Source of the DNA: a bacterium
GTDB lineage: Bacteria; Spirochaetota; UBA4802; UBA5550
Length of the DNA: 7,783 nucleotides
Assembly: GCA_024224995.1 (NCBI GenBank)
Contig: JAAENB010000303.1
Coordinates: forward strand, 1 to 7,783
Direction: 5' to 3'
Below the pieces are notes generated by a model that ran no database searches, was not told the DNA's origin, and was given only the letters and a program-made list of their open reading frames with translations. Made by a program: the position numbers and the translations under genes. Positions 6,683 to 7,783 of the stretch are shown here, one piece after another (position 1 is the stretch's first letter; the number at the start of each line of letters is the position of its first letter).

Positions 6683-7204
6683 TTATTTTTCCGGCAAGCA
6701 GCCGGACTTCTGCTTCCGTTCATGGATTAGCATATCAACAAAATCTTTGTTCAAATCCTTATACCGGTTTATTAATTGATCCCAGTCGTACTGAACATCC
6801 GAAGAATCATTTTCTACAATTTGCGTCACTATTGCGGTTAATTCATCATCAAGCAGGTGGTTTAGAACGTCAGGAACGATCATTTCTTTTGAGTATTCCG
6901 GGGGAACAATCCCGTTTTGAAGCATTGCGGGATATCTGCGGGATAAATATGACGCAGCTGCCAGATCATCTTCCGTTTCCCAGCGATGTGAATCGGTAAT
7001 TCCACTACCGTTTATCCAGGTGGCGGTTCCAAAATCATTTGAAGAAAAATAGAGTTTTGATGCAACGTTGTTCTCGGTGATTGTTATATCAAGAGCCCGT
7101 TCTATATAGCCTTTTTTTAGATATGAACATAAGTGGATCTTTTGATACCCGCTGCTGAGTTCGATTTTTTCTAAAATCAGTTTTTGTGTAAATGTCAGTT
7201 CCAT
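6683..7204 (-). CDS. Unrecognised 173-residue acidic protein
   Basis: I do not recognise the family. The protein is soluble-looking, with no signal peptide or membrane helix. Residues 1-55 alternate helix and strand (LTFTQKLILEKIEL; ALDITITENN), residues 56-75 contain a Gly/Trp-bearing stretch (FGTATWINGSGITDSHRW), and the C-terminal half is helical and acidic (LLDDELTAIVTQIVEND; YDWDQLINRYKDL) with a basic tail. The start is well supported: GAGGGA (complement of 7210-7215) lies 5 bases before ATG. It is 62 bases downstream of the interrupted gene on the same strand, so it may have been its operon partner. It ends 43 bases before the chemoreceptor promoter -35. A perfect TTGACA on the minus strand (7248-7253) could be a -35 for it, but no good -10 follows at 16-18 bases. 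Confidence 0.7.
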   Translation of the reverse strand: MELTFTQKLILEKIELSSGYQKIHLCSYLKKGYIERALDITITENNVASKLYFSSNDFGTATWINGSGITDSHRWETEDDLAAASYLSRRYPAMLQNGIVPPEYSKEMIVPDVLNHLLDDELTAIVTQIVENDSSDVQYDWDQLINRYKDLNKDFVDMLIHERKQKSGCLPEK

Positions 7205-7266
7205 ATTCTTCCCTCTATTATGGTATGTTTGGCCATTTTGATTGAAATGTCAAGTGAAAATAGGGG

Positions 7267-7494
7267 CTAAATGAGCCTGCACTGCAATAAATCCGCTGTT
7301 TTTTCCGGCAGCCCCCAAAAAAGCTGCCATGATATCACCCCATGCATCTCCGATGAGCTTATCACATAATGTCGCACTAGATACTTATCGCTTTTTTCGG
7401 GATCTTCCGGGACCAGCCCCAGGATAATATCCAGGTACTCTTCCACGGCATAAGCCGTAACAGCGGAAACGGACTTTTTAAGGAGTTTTCGTAA
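7267..7494 (-). CDS. 3' exon of a gene interrupted by a group II intron; possibly a TetR-family regulator C-terminus
   Basis: About 75 residues ending in TAG at 7269-7267. The coding sequence begins immediately after the intron's 3' end, so this is the downstream exon of a split gene whose 5' exon lies beyond the right edge. The exon reads LRKLLKKSVSAVTAYAVEEY, then an EEYLDIILGLVPED helix and a final YLVRHYVISSSEMHGVISW segment followed by GLPEKTADLL. That last part resembles the final helices of TetR/AcrR-type ligand-binding domains, where a (G/H)GVI.(Y/W)W(L)..G....(E)..A pattern is common. This is an inference from pattern alone; no DNA-binding domain is visible. The frame is open upstream through the intron only by chance. 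Whether a full protein is made depends on splicing. Confidence 0.55.
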   Translation of the reverse strand, partial: LRKLLKKSVSAVTAYAVEEYLDIILGLVPEDPEKSDKYLVRHYVISSSEMHGVISWQLFWGLPEKTADLLQCRLI

Positions 7495-7537
7495 ATCGCC
7501 GAGTAGGGCCGAGGCTTTGCAGCCCCTTTCCCCTCTC

Positions 7538-7572
7538 AGAACCGTACGTGAGACTTTCACCTCATACGGCTC
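7538..7572 (-). ncRNA. Group II intron domain V (catalytic RNA hairpin)
   Basis: The 35-base element begins GAGCCGTATGAGG and ends CGTACGGTTCT. Outer stem GAGCCGTA pairs with TACGGTTC, a two-base CG bulge follows, then inner stem TGAG with CTCA closes around a GAAA tetraloop. The AGC triad near the 5' side and the bulge are the metal-binding catalytic features of domain V. All expected elements are present with no visible defect, suggesting a catalytically intact 3' end. Confidence 0.9.
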
Positions 7573-7575
7573 AAG

Positions 7576-7783
7576 CTATCTGAAACCGGGTGTCATCCCG
7601 GCGGCAAGTATTCTCTTTTTCAACAGCATGATGTACTTTCTCTCAGCGTAGTATTCTCTGTCCTCACTTAGGTAAGGATTTTTGTTGAGCTTTATCATCC
7701 GGTGCCTTACTATTTTAGTATCACTTGGGAGAATAAGCTCGTTACTACCGCTATGGAAGACCCAATTTCTACTCCCTATACTC
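7576..7783 (-). CDS. ltrA: Group II intron reverse transcriptase/maturase, C-terminal 68 residues
   Basis: The minus strand is open from the right edge to TAG at 7578-7576. The last residues include SRNWVFHS, ILPSDTKIVRHRMIK and NPYLSEDREYYAERK, matching the conserved region after the maturase (X) domain of one lineage of intron reverse transcriptases (pattern W.F...L.PSDT.I.RH..IK...NPY...). In many relatives this is followed, after an LLK(K/R)Q segment, by a Cys/His HNH endonuclease domain. Here the protein stops at LLKKRILAAGMTPGFR, with no Cys or His, so it appears to be an HNH-less form or to have lost that domain. The catalytic reverse-transcriptase YADD region lies outside the window. 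The stop is just 3 bases before domain V. Confidence 0.82.
   Translation of the reverse strand, partial: SIGSRNWVFHSGSNELILPSDTKIVRHRMIKLNKNPYLSEDREYYAERKYIMLLKKRILAAGMTPGFR

Larger units (their letters stand above)
7495..7783 (-). mobile_element. Group II intron, 3' portion (runs off the right edge)
   Basis: On the minus strand the order is: C-terminus of an intron-encoded reverse transcriptase/maturase, stop codon, three bases, domain V, domain VI, then host exon. Domain VI starts at GAGAGGGG and ends near CCCTACTC (7508-7501), with the A of CUAC as the likely branch point. Group II introns usually end in A-pyrimidine, which places the junction after GGCGAT (7500-7495); 7501 is an alternative. 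The intron is in the same orientation as the interrupted gene, as needed for splicing to restore it. The 5' end, domain I and the start of the protein are outside the window, so completeness and activity cannot be judged. Confidence 0.88.

Noticed and set aside
6691..6705. Terminator hairpin after the 173-residue gene
   Set aside because: CCGGC/GCCGG forms a stem, but it lies within the last codons and is followed on the transcribed strand by A residues, not T.
7501..7560. N-terminal about 20 residues of an apparent 97-residue ORF starting at 7560
   Set aside because: This part is the translation of group II intron domain V/VI RNA starting at a GTG inside the domain V loop. Only the exon part downstream is protein-like.

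Overview
The window most resembles a chromosomal segment of a free-living or host-associated spirochaete. This rests on two lipoproteins with relaxed lipoboxes, a large unorthodox chemoreceptor, a leucine-rich-repeat protein and moderate base composition. No rRNA, tRNA or universal marker is present, so the placement is an inference.

Layout from left to right. Bases 1-302 (minus) hold the N-terminal 100 residues of a HAD-superfamily phosphatase-like lipoprotein that runs off the left edge. Bases 303-628 are a divergent intergenic region with a long imperfect hairpin, a 12-bp direct repeat, a short perfect palindrome and a candidate forward promoter. Bases 629-3052 (plus) encode an 807-residue secreted lipoprotein made of two tandem parallel beta-helix domains, followed by a clear intrinsic terminator. 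All remaining genes are on the minus strand. 3147-4079 encodes a protein that joins a J-domain-like N-terminus (HPD motif) to an acidic linker and C-terminal leucine-rich repeats. 4197-6491 encodes a 764-residue methyl-accepting chemotaxis protein with about 415 unrecognised cytoplasmic residues ahead of two closely spaced membrane helices. 6683-7204 encodes an unrecognised 173-residue acidic protein. 7267-7494 is the 3' part of a gene, possibly a TetR-type regulator, interrupted by a group II intron. The intron's 3' end (7495-7783: C-terminus of the reverse transcriptase/maturase, domain V, domain VI) runs off the right edge.

How it fits together: the chemoreceptor has a near-consensus sigma70-type promoter whose 17-bp spacer contains both an inverted repeat (ACTACA-N9-TGTAGT) and an A8 homopolymer, then a leader of about 115 nt carrying a perfect AT-rich inverted repeat. 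The J/LRR gene lies 117 bp downstream on the same strand with its own good promoter, and no convincing terminator separates the two, so partial co-transcription is possible. The most notable items are the J-LRR architecture, the unknown sensor domain of the chemoreceptor, its control region, and the intron with its interrupted host gene. I found no CRISPR array and no recognisable defence system.
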